From: Cylindrospermum sp. FACHB-282 | GTDB lineage: Bacteria > Cyanobacteriota > Cyanobacteriia > Cyanobacteriales > Nostocaceae | NCBI RefSeq assembly: GCF_014697195.1 | Contig: NZ_JACJRJ010000011.1 | Span: 62,001-126,000 of the forward strand | DNA length: 64,000 bases | Direction: 5' to 3' | Shown: one piece after another, positions 63,882-64,000 of the stretch | Layout: the number at the start of each line of letters is the position of its first letter | Numbering within the stretch: the first letter of the stretch is position 1 | Position numbers and translations under genes: made by a program | Notes under the pieces: generated by a model | Databases searched by the model: none | What the model saw: only the letters and a program-made list of their open reading frames with translations | What the model was told of the DNA's origin: nothing

Positions 63882-64000
63882 ATGACTAAAACTGCATGGG
63901 TGTTTCCTGGACAAGGTTCCCAAATCCTGGGAATGGGAATGGACTTATTAGATATACCATCTGCTAAAGAAAAATTTGCCGAAGCTGAGTCCATCTTGGG
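63882..64000 (+). CDS. fabD: Malonyl-CoA:ACP transacylase, N-terminal part
   Basis: The frame reads MTKTAWVFPGQGSQILGMGM, the classic FabD N-terminus with the FPGQGSQ motif, and runs off the right edge after 39 codons. FabD loads malonyl onto ACP for FabH and elongation. The start lies directly against a heptanucleotide repeat, so its ribosome-binding site is replaced by repeat DNA. Confidence 0.9.
   Translation, partial: MTKTAWVFPGQGSQILGMGMDLLDIPSAKEKFAEAESIL

Overview
The window is a stretch of chromosome from a filamentous, probably heterocyst-forming cyanobacterium of the Nostoc/Anabaena/Calothrix type. The octamer GCGATCGC (HIP1) and its core recur throughout. Long heptanucleotide short-tandem repeats (TACCAAT, TAATGGG and relatives) sit between and even inside genes. 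A phylloquinone pathway, tocopherol cyclase and the cyanobacterial small RNA Yfr1 between guaB and trxA are all present. Both ends cut through genes: leuC on the left and fabD on the right.

Layout. 0-9 kb: leuC end, tRNA-Val(UAC), a DUF2227 protein, mazG, an ionotropic-glutamate-receptor-like channel, an aldehyde dehydrogenase, a frameshifted gene of unknown function, several small repeat elements and a TPR-M48 membrane protease. 9-14.4 kb: proA, a bestrophin-like channel and a large fusion of a catalase-related heme domain with a lipoxygenase. 14.4-19.8 kb: the menaquinone/phylloquinone block, with menF divergent from menA-menC-menE and the DHNA-CoA thioesterase convergent. 19.9-22.1 kb: a toxin-antitoxin pair with a frameshifted toxin, two Uma2 nucleases and repeat hairpins. 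22.3-24.8 kb: a HopA1-like protein beside an APH-fold kinase, the combination used as a split Ser/Thr dehydratase in some RiPP pathways. 26.2-34.2 kb: a DUF815 AAA ATPase, a coiled-coil membrane protein ending in a TerB-C-like domain, a DUF2791 ATPase, a Ser/Thr kinase on the opposite strand and an Lhr-like helicase. This is the best candidate here for an incompletely described multi-gene system.

34.4-42.8 kb: a FAD monooxygenase, two tandem metallophosphoesterases, a Pro-rich membrane protein, gene debris (WD40 and BKACE fragments joined head to head), a TauE/SafE permease, a DnaJ-TPR protein and two copies of a 103-bp palindromic element. 42.9-48.3 kb: tocopherol cyclase, tRNA-Arg(CCU), a YdcF-like protein, guaB3, yfr1, trxA and a LOG-family protein. 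48.8-56.1 kb: D-Ala-D-Ala carboxypeptidase, LptC, a NYN-domain protein, metG, and a PlsC acyltransferase beside an alpha/beta hydrolase. 56.4-59.7 kb: an unrecognised gene pair, a ParDE toxin-antitoxin operon and an EcsC-like protein. 59.8-64 kb: pepA, then the fatty-acid initiation cluster plsX-fabH-fabD.

Most of the window is core metabolism. The accessory signal lies in the 20-34 kb region, the 38-40.5 kb debris and the 56.4-58.4 kb pair plus toxin-antitoxin module. All function calls come from reading motifs by eye; no database search was run.
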